Of a stretch of DNA of 64,000 bases, positions 20,068 to 28,367 are shown in pieces; the first letter of the stretch is position 1; every line of letters starts with the position of its first letter. The translations under genes were made by a program, and so were the position numbers. Under the pieces are notes generated by a model. It worked only from the letters and a program-made list of their open reading frames with translations, was not told where the DNA came from and did not search any database. The stretch is from Porphyromonas crevioricanis (GTDB lineage Bacteria > Bacteroidota > Bacteroidia > Bacteroidales > Porphyromonadaceae): the NCBI RefSeq assembly GCF_900167225.1, contig NZ_FUXH01000009.1, positions 1 to 64,000 of the forward strand. Reading direction: 5' to 3'.

Positions 20068-20079
20068 CCCACCTCCACT

Positions 20080-21762
20080 ATGTTGGCCTCGCTGCATATT
20101 ACCAAATACGTCCTCATAGAAGAGCTACAGATAGACTTCTCGGAGGGTTTCTCTGTCATATCTGGCGAAACGGGAGCCGGCAAAAGTATTCTTTTGGGAG
20201 CTTTGTCTCTCCTTTTAGGCAAAAGAGCAGACTCCTCCGAAATTGCCCCCGGAGCAGACAAATGTGTGGTAGAAGGAGTATTTCAAAAACTATCAAAGCA
20301 AACAGAACAACTCCTACTCGGACAAGATCTGGATTTCGATCCCGAAGAATGCATCCTCAGGAGAGAAATATCCGTCAAGGGAAAGAGTCGGGCTTTCATC
20401 AACGACACCCCCGTTTCTCTTAGCACACTAAAGAGTGTTGCTGGCTCTCTGATTGACATACATTCGCAACACCAAAATCTTCTGTTGGGTGATCCCTTCT
20501 TTCAGCTTAGTTCTCTTGATGCCATAGCCGATATCGATTTGCTACTGGCACACTACCAAGAAAAGTATCGAACCTACATTGATCATCGGAAAACGCTTGA
20601 GGAGTTGCAAGCCACGATAGAAAGAGACACACAGGAGATCGACTTCTTGCGGTTTAGATACAGCGAGTTACAAGATGCCTCTCTCAAAGAAGGCGAGGAA
20701 AAGAAATTGGAAGAAGAACTTCGAACTCTCTCCCATGCCTCTGAAATAGCACAAGGGGTGGGAATAGCACTTTCGGCTCTTTCTGAAAATGACACTGCAG
20801 CCCTTTCTGCAATTCACTCTGCTATAGAATCCCTATCTCGCATCACAGCTTACTCTTCGACTTTTTCTTCCTACCGAGAACGATTGCAATCCTTGCGTAT
20901 TGAATTGCAAGACATTGCCAATTCATTGTCACAAGAGGCAGAGCTTCTATCTACAGATCCCACGCGACTTGCACAGGTAGAGGACAGATGGGATTTGCTA
21001 AACACCCTCATGCACAAACACAAAGCCTCAACCATAGAGGGACTGCTTGACATTAGGGAAGAGCTGAAAAACAAACTGAATAGAATAGATCATTCGGAAG
21101 AAGATTTAAAGCAAGAACAAGAAGTCGTAGAGCGAATTTTATCGGAAACAAACAAATTGGCAGACGAACTCCATGGTAAACGTCTATCTGCTGCCGGTGT
21201 CTTTGAAAAAGAATTAAAGGGCAAACTGCCTCATCTTGGCATTCCTCAGGCAAAATTTGAAGTAGATATACGACCAGCCACCTTGTCCATACAGGGAAGA
21301 GATCGGGTTACTTTCCTCTTTTCGGCCAACGCACAGCAAAAACCTCAGGATGTATCCGAAGTCGCATCAGGGGGTGAAATTTCACGTTTAATGCTGATAA
21401 TCAAATCAGTAATAGCAAAAAGGAGGGAACTTCCCTCTATCATTTTCGACGAAGTTGATACTGGGATCTCCGGTGATGTGGCAAGTCGCATGGCCGAAAT
21501 GCTCAGACATATGGGACAGCATATGCAAGTGATCGCCATCACCCACCTACCTCAGATAGCAGCATACGGTAAAAATCACTATTTCGTCTACAAGCAGTCC
21601 GATGAGATAAGCTCAAAGACTTCTATCCGTCGCCTCAATAGAGAGGAGCGGATTCGGGAAATCGCTCGTATGCAAAGTGGAAACTTGTTTACTCAAATAG
21701 GATTAGCTGCAGCAGAAGAGCTGCTGCTCAATAGCACTGAAATAGGTATTCTACCGGATTAA
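20080..21762 (+). CDS. recN: DNA repair ATPase RecN
   Basis: A 560-aa SMC-like protein for double-strand break repair. Walker A is GETGAGKSILLGAL (about residue 30). Long coiled-coil arms occupy about 150-370. The C-terminal half has the ABC signature ASGGEISRL and Walker B IIFDEVDTGISGDVA. Length is as usual for RecN (about 550). Confidence 0.96.
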   Translation: MLASLHITKYVLIEELQIDFSEGFSVISGETGAGKSILLGALSLLLGKRADSSEIAPGADKCVVEGVFQKLSKQTEQLLLGQDLDFDPEECILRREISVKGKSRAFINDTPVSLSTLKSVAGSLIDIHSQHQNLLLGDPFFQLSSLDAIADIDLLLAHYQEKYRTYIDHRKTLEELQATIERDTQEIDFLRFRYSELQDASLKEGEEKKLEEELRTLSHASEIAQGVGIALSALSENDTAALSAIHSAIESLSRITAYSSTFSSYRERLQSLRIELQDIANSLSQEAELLSTDPTRLAQVEDRWDLLNTLMHKHKASTIEGLLDIREELKNKLNRIDHSEEDLKQEQEVVERILSETNKLADELHGKRLSAAGVFEKELKGKLPHLGIPQAKFEVDIRPATLSIQGRDRVTFLFSANAQQKPQDVSEVASGGEISRLMLIIKSVIAKRRELPSIIFDEVDTGISGDVASRMAEMLRHMGQHMQVIAITHLPQIAAYGKNHYFVYKQSDEISSKTSIRRLNREERIREIARMQSGNLFTQIGLAAAEELLLNSTEIGILPD

Positions 21763-21779
21763 AATCAAGACTCTGACAT

Positions 21780-22520
21780 ATGGCAAAAGACAAACTCGTA
21801 TTCGGTATTCATCCTGTCCTCGAGGGATTATTGGCCGGAAATGAACTCGATCGAATATACATAAAGCGAGCTATGCGCAGCGAAGAAATCAACCGCATCA
21901 AAACTCTTGCTCACAAGCGCAGCATCCCCGTGCTCTCGGTGCCGGTAGAAAAACTCGATCGCATGACGAGCAAGAATCATCAGGGGATAGTGGCGATACT
22001 GTCGACAATAGAATACATGCCTCTATCAGAAGTGATCAGCATGAAATTTGAGCAAGGTCAATTACCTCTGATTTTGGTGTTGGATGGTATCACCGATGTG
22101 AGAAACTTCGGAGCTATAGCTCGTACAGCCGAATGTACTGGAGTTGATGCGATTGTAATACCAGCTCGAGGATCGGTATCTGTCAGTGGTGATGCAATCA
22201 AAGCATCAGCAGGGGCTCTTCATCGCATAACGGTCTGCCGAGAACCTTCTATTAGCCAAGCCCTTGACTTACTTCAATCCTCCGGTATACGCATAGTGAC
22301 AGCGAGTGAAAAAGCCACATGCTCCTACACGGAAGAGAAACTTGAGTTACCGTTGGCAATTGTAATGGGAGCAGAAGATGTCGGTCCTTCCGAAGAAACG
22401 ATCAAACGCTCTGACTCTATGATCAGCATTCCTCAAATTGGGGATATCGGTTCTCTCAATGTATCGGTAGCCGCCGGTGTCATCCTATATGAGGTCCTAA
22501 GACAACAATCAAAGTTCTAA
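21780..22520 (+). CDS. rlmB: 23S rRNA (guanosine-2'-O)-methyltransferase, SpoU family
   Basis: A 246-aa SPOUT methyltransferase that modifies G2251-type sites of 23S rRNA. An N-terminal substrate-binding domain (about 1-75) precedes the knotted SAM domain with DGITDVRNFGAIARTAE, MGAEDVGPSEETI and LNVSVAAGVILYE. It starts 17 bp after recN. Confidence 0.92.
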   Translation: MAKDKLVFGIHPVLEGLLAGNELDRIYIKRAMRSEEINRIKTLAHKRSIPVLSVPVEKLDRMTSKNHQGIVAILSTIEYMPLSEVISMKFEQGQLPLILVLDGITDVRNFGAIARTAECTGVDAIVIPARGSVSVSGDAIKASAGALHRITVCREPSISQALDLLQSSGIRIVTASEKATCSYTEEKLELPLAIVMGAEDVGPSEETIKRSDSMISIPQIGDIGSLNVSVAAGVILYEVLRQQSKF

Positions 22521-22528
22521 CTTACCAA

Positions 22529-22548
22529 GAGACTCCTCACGGAGTCTC
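22529..22548 (+). terminator. Short hairpin between rlmB and ridA
   Basis: GAGACTCC and its complement with a 4-nt loop, 9 bp after the rlmB stop. It has no T tract, so it could be a weak terminator or a processing site. Confidence 0.45.
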
Positions 22549-22568
22549 GCAAATAAACAACAATTCCT

Positions 22569-22949
22569 ATGAAAAAAGTAATCAGTACCCCCAATGCTCC
22601 AGCCGCCATCGGCCCCTATAGCCAAGCAGTATTAGTAAATAATATACTCTACGCTTCAGGACAACTTGGTTTGGATCCTCAAACCGGAGATTTCGTGGAG
22701 GGAGGAGTACCGGCTCAGACAGAGCAAGCCTTCAAAAACATTCGTGCTATCCTGTCCGAAGCAGGTATGGATATGAGCAACGTAGTGAAAACAACCTGCT
22801 TCCTTGCCGATATGGGAGATTTTACAGCAATGAACGAAGTTTATGCACGTCAGTTCGATGGAGCATTCCCTGCTCGCTCGGCCGTTGCAGTAAAAACTCT
22901 TCCCAAAAACGGTTTGGTAGAAATAGAAATTATCGCCATCAAGGACTAA
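22569..22949 (+). CDS. ridA: RidA family enamine/imine deaminase
   Basis: A 126-aa protein of the RidA/YjgF/YER057c family, which hydrolyses reactive enamine or imine intermediates released by PLP enzymes such as threonine and serine dehydratases. Conserved segments are NAPAAIGPYSQAV, GQLGLDPQTG and FPARSAVAV with the catalytic Arg. The length is normal. It is convergent with kdsA. Confidence 0.95.
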   Translation: MKKVISTPNAPAAIGPYSQAVLVNNILYASGQLGLDPQTGDFVEGGVPAQTEQAFKNIRAILSEAGMDMSNVVKTTCFLADMGDFTAMNEVYARQFDGAFPARSAVAVKTLPKNGLVEIEIIAIKD

Positions 22950-23008
22950 TACTGTCAGGAGATAGAAATCCCCCTATCTTTCCCAAGATCTACCTCCGTC
23001 CGCCTGTT

Positions 23009-23884
23009 TCAAGCCTCTATCACGGCTTGACGCAGGCGGATAAGTTTTTCCAGCAAAGGTTTCATCATGTGTAGAGGAAGCATATTAGCTCCATCGCTAA
23101 GAGCCTTTGTCGGATCAGGATGAGTCTCAATGAAAATACCATCTGCCCCCACTGCTATCGCAGCCTTAGCTATTGTCTCTATTAGAGAAGGTAATCCTCC
23201 AGTCACACCGCTGCTTTGGTTAGGTTGCTGCAGAGAATGTGTCACATCCATCACGACCGGATAACCCAACCTACGCATCTGTGGAATTCCACGATAATCA
23301 ACAATAAGGTCGGTATAACCAAAGCTATTTCCACGTTCGGTGAGTATGATCTTGGAATTGCCGGAGTCTTCGCACTTGGCTGCAGCAAAGGCCATTGCCT
23401 GCGGTGAAAGGAACTGACCTTTCTTAATGTTTACTATTTTCCCCGTCTGGGCAGCGGCTACAAGGAGATCCGTTTGGCGGCAAAGAAAAGCCGGTATTTG
23501 CAGTATATCAGCTACCTCTGCAGCCATATTGGCTTCGGAAGTTTCATGAATATCAGTCACTATTGGCAGACCCAATTGGGCCTTTACCTTAGATAAAATT
23601 TGTAGGGCAGCAACATCGCCTATTCCTCGAAAACTATCCAACCGAGAACGGTTTGCCTTGCGATACGAAGACTTGAAAATAAAAGGCACTCCCAAATGAG
23701 CTGTCAATTGAGACAAATAATCGGCTGTTTGCATTGTCGTTTGTTCATTTTCCACGGCACAGGGACCTGCCATCAAAAAGAAAGGTCCTTGTGGTAGATT
23801 ATCTCTATCCTTTCGAGGAGAACTCAGGAGAGAAAAAAGCTCTTCAGAGTTACTGAGAGCCGTCATTCCGATTATAGCATTCAT
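23009..23884 (-). CDS. kdsA: 3-deoxy-8-phosphooctulonate synthase
   Basis: A 291-aa enzyme that makes Kdo-8-phosphate from PEP and arabinose-5-phosphate for the LPS core. Motifs are FFLMAGPCAVEN, FKSSYRKANRS, DIHE and DVTHSLQQPN. The start ATG 23884 (MNAIIGMTALSN) was preferred to 23911, because a TAnnTTTG-type -7 box on the minus strand lies at 23909-23916 and would overlap the longer form. The gene is on its own, pointing the opposite way from its neighbours. Confidence 0.95.
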   Translation of the reverse strand: MNAIIGMTALSNSEELFSLLSSPRKDRDNLPQGPFFLMAGPCAVENEQTTMQTADYLSQLTAHLGVPFIFKSSYRKANRSRLDSFRGIGDVAALQILSKVKAQLGLPIVTDIHETSEANMAAEVADILQIPAFLCRQTDLLVAAAQTGKIVNIKKGQFLSPQAMAFAAAKCEDSGNSKIILTERGNSFGYTDLIVDYRGIPQMRRLGYPVVMDVTHSLQQPNQSSGVTGGLPSLIETIAKAAIAVGADGIFIETHPDPTKALSDGANMLPLHMMKPLLEKLIRLRQAVIEA

Positions 23885-23908
23885 CGTTTGAAATTTTTTG
23901 TTTTGCCA

Positions 23909-23916
23909 CAAAGTTA
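23909..23916 (-). promoter_or_regulatory. Candidate -7 box for kdsA (TAACTTTG)
   Basis: Reads TAACTTTG on the minus strand, 25 bp upstream of the preferred kdsA ATG. No convincing -33 box at 19-21 bp. Confidence 0.4.
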
Positions 23917-24362
23917 ATGTGCAAACCCGAATCTATCTTCGCCTCAAGACTCTAAAAACTCGACTACCTTTCTTCTCACATCTACAATCAAGCTTATCCT
24001 TGGTCTAGAGCCATAACCAAATTAGTCAAGCGAGACTATTTGTAGCAGACCAATGAGAAAATCAGAAGTTAATCGCCCCAAGGAGAGGGGCTTTTCCACC
24101 CTTTTTGTGAAGTACAATCGGAGATTTCGTAGACCTAGCGATTTCACTTATTCGTTTTATCTTTGTGGGAGCGTTTGCCATCCCTCCCCTTTTCGGATGG
24201 CAATTGTGGGTGTGATTTTATAAAAAACAAAGCGATTATTGAGTGTTTCCTCTTAATTCCTGCTCCTAGTGACGTCTGGGAGGCCATTTCCTCTAATGAA
24301 CCCATGACAGAGGGAGGTGAAAGAATTGAGATAGTTACCAAGTCAACAAATACATATTAAAG
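23917..24362 (+). promoter_or_regulatory. Intergenic region and long leader of the lysine-fermentation genes
   Basis: No gene is supported here. A TATCTTTG (TAnnTTTG) box at 24158-24165 would start a transcript with about 190 nt of untranslated leader before kal. Just after it is a 7-bp hairpin (GCCATCC 24177-24183 with 24195-24201). No known riboswitch was recognised. Confidence 0.4.
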
Positions 24363-24755
24363 ATGAACATGGAATCGATGATTAGACTGCGGATGTCTTC
24401 GCAGGATGCTCACTACGGTGGCAATTTGGTGGATGGTGCTCATATGCTCGCTCTTTTTGGAGACGTGGCAACAGAGTTATTGATTATGCATGATGGCGAT
24501 GAGGGCCTGTTCTGTGCATACGACAACGTGGAGTTCTTAGCTCCGGTATATGCCGGTGACTATATCGAAGCAGTAGGTCGTATTACCTCTGTAGGCAATT
24601 CTTCACGTAAAATGGAATTTGAAGCCCGCAAAGTCATCAAGCCTCGTCCTGACATCTCTGACTCAGCTGCTGATGTATTGGCTGAACCAATCGTTGTTTG
24701 CCGGGCTTCCGGTACTTGTGTAGTACCCAAGAAATGCCAACGTATCGAGCACTAA
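24363..24755 (+). CDS. kal: 3-aminobutyryl-CoA ammonia-lyase
   Basis: A 130-aa hot-dog-fold enzyme that removes ammonia from L-3-aminobutyryl-CoA to give crotonyl-CoA in the lysine fermentation route. Features are the N-terminal [20 protein letters not shown], the [18 protein letters not shown] strand pair and a terminal [14 protein letters not shown]. Identification rests on both sequence and the adjacent kce and kdd. It heads the plus-strand cluster, 23 bp before kce. Confidence 0.92.
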   Translation: MNMESMIRLRMSSQDAHYGGNLVDGAHMLALFGDVATELLIMHDGDEGLFCAYDNVEFLAPVYAGDYIEAVGRITSVGNSSRKMEFEARKVIKPRPDISDSAADVLAEPIVVCRASGTCVVPKKCQRIEH

Positions 24756-24778
24756 CAAAACCAAACACTTAATACAGT

Positions 24779-25606
24779 ATGGAAAAACTAATTATCACCG
24801 CTGCCATCTGTGGAGCAGAGGTGACGAAGGAACAAAACCCTGCCGTACCCTATACGGTAGAGGAAATTGTGCGAGAGGCCAAATCCGCTTATGATGCCGG
24901 AGCTGCGGTAGTACATGTGCATGTACGCGAAGATGATGGGACTCCGACACAGAGTAGAGAGCGTTTCCGCGTCTGCTTGGATGCCATTCGCAAAGCTTGC
25001 CCGGATGTTATCCTGATTCCTTCCACCGGAGGAGCAGTAGGGATGACTGCTGAAGAACGTCTGCAACCGACAGAGTTGTTTCCGGAAATGGCAACATTGG
25101 ACTGCGGTACCTGTAACTTCGGTGACGAAGTATTTGAAAATACAATGCCCATGATGCGTGCTTTCGGAAAACGCATGATCGAAAACAATATCAAGCCTGA
25201 GTATGAATGTTTCGAAATGGGACATCTCGACACCGTAGTACGTATGGCTTCTAAGGGAGAAGTACCAGGAGCTCCGATGCAATTCAATTTTGTACTAGGA
25301 GTCCCCGGCTGTACTCCAGCTACAGTAGAGAACCTTGTATGGCTTGTGAACAAAATACCGGCAGGATCAACTTGGACAGCTACTGGTATCGGTCGTCACG
25401 CCTTTACACTGGCAGCTCCGACAATTGTGATGGGTGGTCACGTGCGTGTAGGTTTCGAGGACAATCTGTACATATCGAAAGGCGTGCTTGCCAAATCCAA
25501 TGGGGAATTGGTGGAAAAAGTAGTACGCTTGGCTAAAGAGTTGGGTCGCGAGGTCGCAACCCCCGCTGAAGCTCGAAAAATATTGGGTCTTAAACCTTTG
25601 GCATGA
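24779..25606 (+). CDS. kce: 3-keto-5-aminohexanoate cleavage enzyme
   Basis: A 275-aa zinc enzyme of the BKACE family. It converts 3-keto-5-aminohexanoate and acetyl-CoA to 3-aminobutyryl-CoA and acetoacetate. The TIM barrel shows the HVHVRE metal motif (about residues 47-52), STGGAVGMT, ECFEMGH and IGRHAFTLA. The length equals characterised Kce proteins. It lies between kal and kdd, in pathway partnership with both. Confidence 0.95.
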   Translation: MEKLIITAAICGAEVTKEQNPAVPYTVEEIVREAKSAYDAGAAVVHVHVREDDGTPTQSRERFRVCLDAIRKACPDVILIPSTGGAVGMTAEERLQPTELFPEMATLDCGTCNFGDEVFENTMPMMRAFGKRMIENNIKPEYECFEMGHLDTVVRMASKGEVPGAPMQFNFVLGVPGCTPATVENLVWLVNKIPAGSTWTATGIGRHAFTLAAPTIVMGGHVRVGFEDNLYISKGVLAKSNGELVEKVVRLAKELGREVATPAEARKILGLKPLA

Positions 25607-25659
25607 CTCGGTAGATGTAAAAAGAAAAAATTGCAACTCAATTATTCCATAGATCAAAA

Positions 25660-26700
25660 ATGAAAAAAGGAAACAAGTACGGTACACATCGTGTACTCGA
25701 ACCAAAAGGCGTATTGCCTCAACCAGCAAATAAGATTGACAACAACATGGATGAGATCTACGACAACGAGATCCTCATCGATGTAAAAACACTCAATATC
25801 GACTCTGCTAGCTTTACTCAAATCGAAGAACAGGCCGGTGGCGACAAAGCCAAGATTGCCGAGATTATGCTGGACATCGTAGCTAAACAAGGCAAGCATC
25901 GTAATCCTGTAACTGGATCCGGAGGAATGCTACTGGGTGTGGTAGAAAAAATCGGTGATGCTCTCATTGGCAAAACAGACCTAAAAGTAGGAGACAAGAT
26001 CGCTACTCTGGTTTCTCTCTCCTTGACCCCCCTACGTATTGATAAAATAAAGGACATACGTCCTGACATCGATCAAGTAGATATTGATGGCAAAGCAATC
26101 CTCTTTGAGAGTGGCATCTATGCCAAAATTCCTGAAGATTTGCCCGAAAACCTTGCTCTTTCTGCATTGGACGTAGCCGGAGCTCCTGCACAGACAGCCA
26201 AACTCGTAAAGCCTGGAGATACAGTGCTCGTGATCGGTGCCGGAGGAAAAAGTGGCATGCTCTGCTGCTATGAAGCTCAAAAGCGTGCTGGCGTTACCGG
26301 TAAGGTGATCGGTCTCTGCCATAGCGAACGCAGCACCAAGCGTCTGCAGGAACTGGGTTTTGCCGATGTTGTATTCTCTGCTGATGCTACCCAACCTGTA
26401 CCTGTGATGGAGAAAATCTCTGAAATCACCAACGGAGAAATGTGTGACATCTGCATCAACAACGTGAACATTCCTGACACAGAGATGACCAGTATTCTTT
26501 GTACTAAGGATACCGGGCTCGTATACTTTTTCTCTATGGCTACGAGCTTTACCAAAGCTGCGCTTGGAGCCGAGGGTGTCGGTAGCGATGTGAAGATGCT
26601 TATCGGTAACGGTTACACCAAGGGACATGCAGAAATTACTCTGCAAGAACTTCGTGAGAGCGAAAAGCTGCGTAAAATATTTACTGACCTTTATGCTTGA
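25660..26700 (+). CDS. kdd: L-erythro-3,5-diaminohexanoate dehydrogenase
   Basis: A 346-aa NAD-dependent oxidative deaminase giving 3-keto-5-aminohexanoate. The N-terminus KYGTHRVLEPKGVLPQPA is typical of Kdd. The Rossmann loop is VLVIGAGGKSGML, followed by GVTGKVIGLCHSE. It is followed by a perfect hairpin that may end or attenuate the transcript before kamA. Confidence 0.95.
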   Translation: MKKGNKYGTHRVLEPKGVLPQPANKIDNNMDEIYDNEILIDVKTLNIDSASFTQIEEQAGGDKAKIAEIMLDIVAKQGKHRNPVTGSGGMLLGVVEKIGDALIGKTDLKVGDKIATLVSLSLTPLRIDKIKDIRPDIDQVDIDGKAILFESGIYAKIPEDLPENLALSALDVAGAPAQTAKLVKPGDTVLVIGAGGKSGMLCCYEAQKRAGVTGKVIGLCHSERSTKRLQELGFADVVFSADATQPVPVMEKISEITNGEMCDICINNVNIPDTEMTSILCTKDTGLVYFFSMATSFTKAALGAEGVGSDVKMLIGNGYTKGHAEITLQELRESEKLRKIFTDLYA

Positions 26701-26776
26701 GGCGTACCTCCAGTAAAGAAATTCAGAAAGAATATTTCAATCGAGAATTATGCTCAACTCTCTTTATATGAATAGC

Positions 26777-26809
26777 ACGATGTATCCGACTGCAAGTCGG
26801 ATACATCGT
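26777..26809 (+). terminator. Perfect 14-bp hairpin between kdd and kamA
   Basis: ACGATGTATCCGAC (26777-26790) pairs exactly with 26796-26809 across a 5-nt loop, about 77 bp after the kdd stop and 112 bp before kamA. There is no T run, only ATGTTTG. It may be a terminator or an mRNA-stabilising stem that separates kal-kce-kdd from kamA. Confidence 0.6.
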
Positions 26810-26920
26810 ATGTTTGTGCAGAGAAGAGCCGGGCTCAAACGAAATATCTCGGCCGGGCTCTCACTGACTCTGCCTCCGGGATAACTCACTTGATTTATCA
26901 TAAATAAAATCAACTTACTC

Positions 26921-28159
26921 ATGACCGAAAGTAGAAAGCAGTACTATTTCCCCCACGTGTCAGAAGAAGACTGGAATGACTGGCACTGGCAAGTACGCAA
27001 TCGTATAGAGACACTGGACGAACTGAAAAAGTATGTTTGTCTGACTCCTGAAGAAGAAGACGGTGTGCGTGAGTCCCTCAAGACTCTCCGCATGGCTATC
27101 ACTCCATATTACCTCAGCCTCATCGACCCTGAAGATCCGCACGACCCTGTGCGAAAACAGGCCGTTCCTACAGCACAAGAACTAATTCGCTCTGAGGCAG
27201 ACCTTCTTGACCCCTTACATGAAGACGAAGACTCACCCGTACCAGGACTAACCCATCGTTACCCAGATAGAGTGCTCTTCTTGATCACGGACATGTGTTC
27301 GATGTACTGCCGTCACTGTACTCGCAGACGCTTTGCTGGGCAAAAAGACGATGCTTCACCCACAGAACGCATAGATAAATGTATAGAGTACATCGCTCGC
27401 ACTCCACAAGTGAGAGATGTCTTGCTCTCCGGTGGCGATGCATTGCTTGTGAGCGATAAAAGATTGGAGTACATCATTTCCAGACTTAGGGAAATTCCTC
27501 ACGTAGAGATCATACGAATAGGTTCGCGTACTCCGGTGGTATTGCCTCAGCGTATCACCCCGGAATTGGTGCAAATGCTGTCTAAATACCACCCTATATG
27601 GCTCAACACGCACTTCAACCATCCCAACGAAGTTACTCCGGAGAGTAAAGCTGCCTGCGAAAGACTCGCCAACGCCGGTGTTCCATTGGGCAATCAGTCG
27701 GTGCTGCTTCGTGGCATCAATGACTGCACAACCGTGATGAAAAGGCTTGTTCACGAGCTGGTGAAAATACGTGTACGTCCCTACTACATTTATGTATGTG
27801 ACCTTTCGCAAGGTATCGGACACTTCCGCACTCCGGTGTCGAAAGGTATTGAGATCATTGAAAATCTCAGAGGACATACCTCCGGGTACGCAGTACCCAC
27901 TTTTGTTGTAGATGCACCGGGAGGAGGAGGAAAGATCCCCGTAATGCCAAACTATGTTGTATCTCAAGGGCCACACAGAGTTGTACTGCGCAATTACGAA
28001 GGAGTGATCACCACCTACACTGAGCCAGAGGACTACAAGGAAGAATGTCACTGCCCTGATTGTAAACAAAAGCAAAAAGAAGGGGTTGCAGCTTTACTTG
28101 CCGGTCAAAAATTGGCAATTGAACCCAAAGAACTTGCACGTCACGAACGAAACAAATAA
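26921..28159 (+). CDS. kamA: L-lysine 2,3-aminomutase
   Basis: A 412-aa radical SAM and PLP enzyme, first step of lysine fermentation (alpha-lysine to beta-lysine). The iron-sulfur motif is CSMYCRHC and the PLP lysine lies in APGGGGKIPVMPNY. The C-terminus carries a CHCPDCKQ zinc-type motif, as in clostridial KamA. The kamD/kamE genes for the next mutase step do not follow. Confidence 0.96.
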   Translation: MTESRKQYYFPHVSEEDWNDWHWQVRNRIETLDELKKYVCLTPEEEDGVRESLKTLRMAITPYYLSLIDPEDPHDPVRKQAVPTAQELIRSEADLLDPLHEDEDSPVPGLTHRYPDRVLFLITDMCSMYCRHCTRRRFAGQKDDASPTERIDKCIEYIARTPQVRDVLLSGGDALLVSDKRLEYIISRLREIPHVEIIRIGSRTPVVLPQRITPELVQMLSKYHPIWLNTHFNHPNEVTPESKAACERLANAGVPLGNQSVLLRGINDCTTVMKRLVHELVKIRVRPYYIYVCDLSQGIGHFRTPVSKGIEIIENLRGHTSGYAVPTFVVDAPGGGGKIPVMPNYVVSQGPHRVVLRNYEGVITTYTEPEDYKEECHCPDCKQKQKEGVAALLAGQKLAIEPKELARHERNK

Positions 28160-28200
28160 TCCCCTCTCTTTCCCTGAATGCAGGAGAAGAAAAGAAAACA

Positions 28201-28240
28201 GCCTCACAAGTCGATCAATACGATTTGTGAGGCATTTTCG
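28201..28240 (+). terminator. Terminator after kamA
   Basis: A 13-bp stem with one G-U pair (GCCTCACAAGTCG at 28201-28213 with 28221-28233), a 7-nt loop and a short T-rich tail. It closes the lysine cluster before the acyl-CoA ligase gene. Confidence 0.75.
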
Positions 28241-28367
28241 TGAAAAGAACATCCAACCATCTACACACAGTATCTCTTTGCATCAATTCTTCATCGAAAA
28301 AAGAAACGGAGAAACGAATCCTCCAGCAAAGTGTTATCTTTATGCCCGATCGAAAAATAGCTTAACT

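Noticed and set aside
24163-24360. 65-codon frame upstream of kal
   Set aside because: It overlaps the -7 box and the leader hairpin, with no family resemblance. It is probably untranslated leader.
26831-26870. Near-palindromic GAGCCGGGCTC pair before kamA
   Set aside because: The two copies are direct rather than inverted, with no link to a known site. Possibly chance.
28086-28367. N-terminal extension of the acyl-CoA ligase
   Set aside because: It overlaps kamA and reads through the kamA terminator. The conserved N-terminus begins at 28368.
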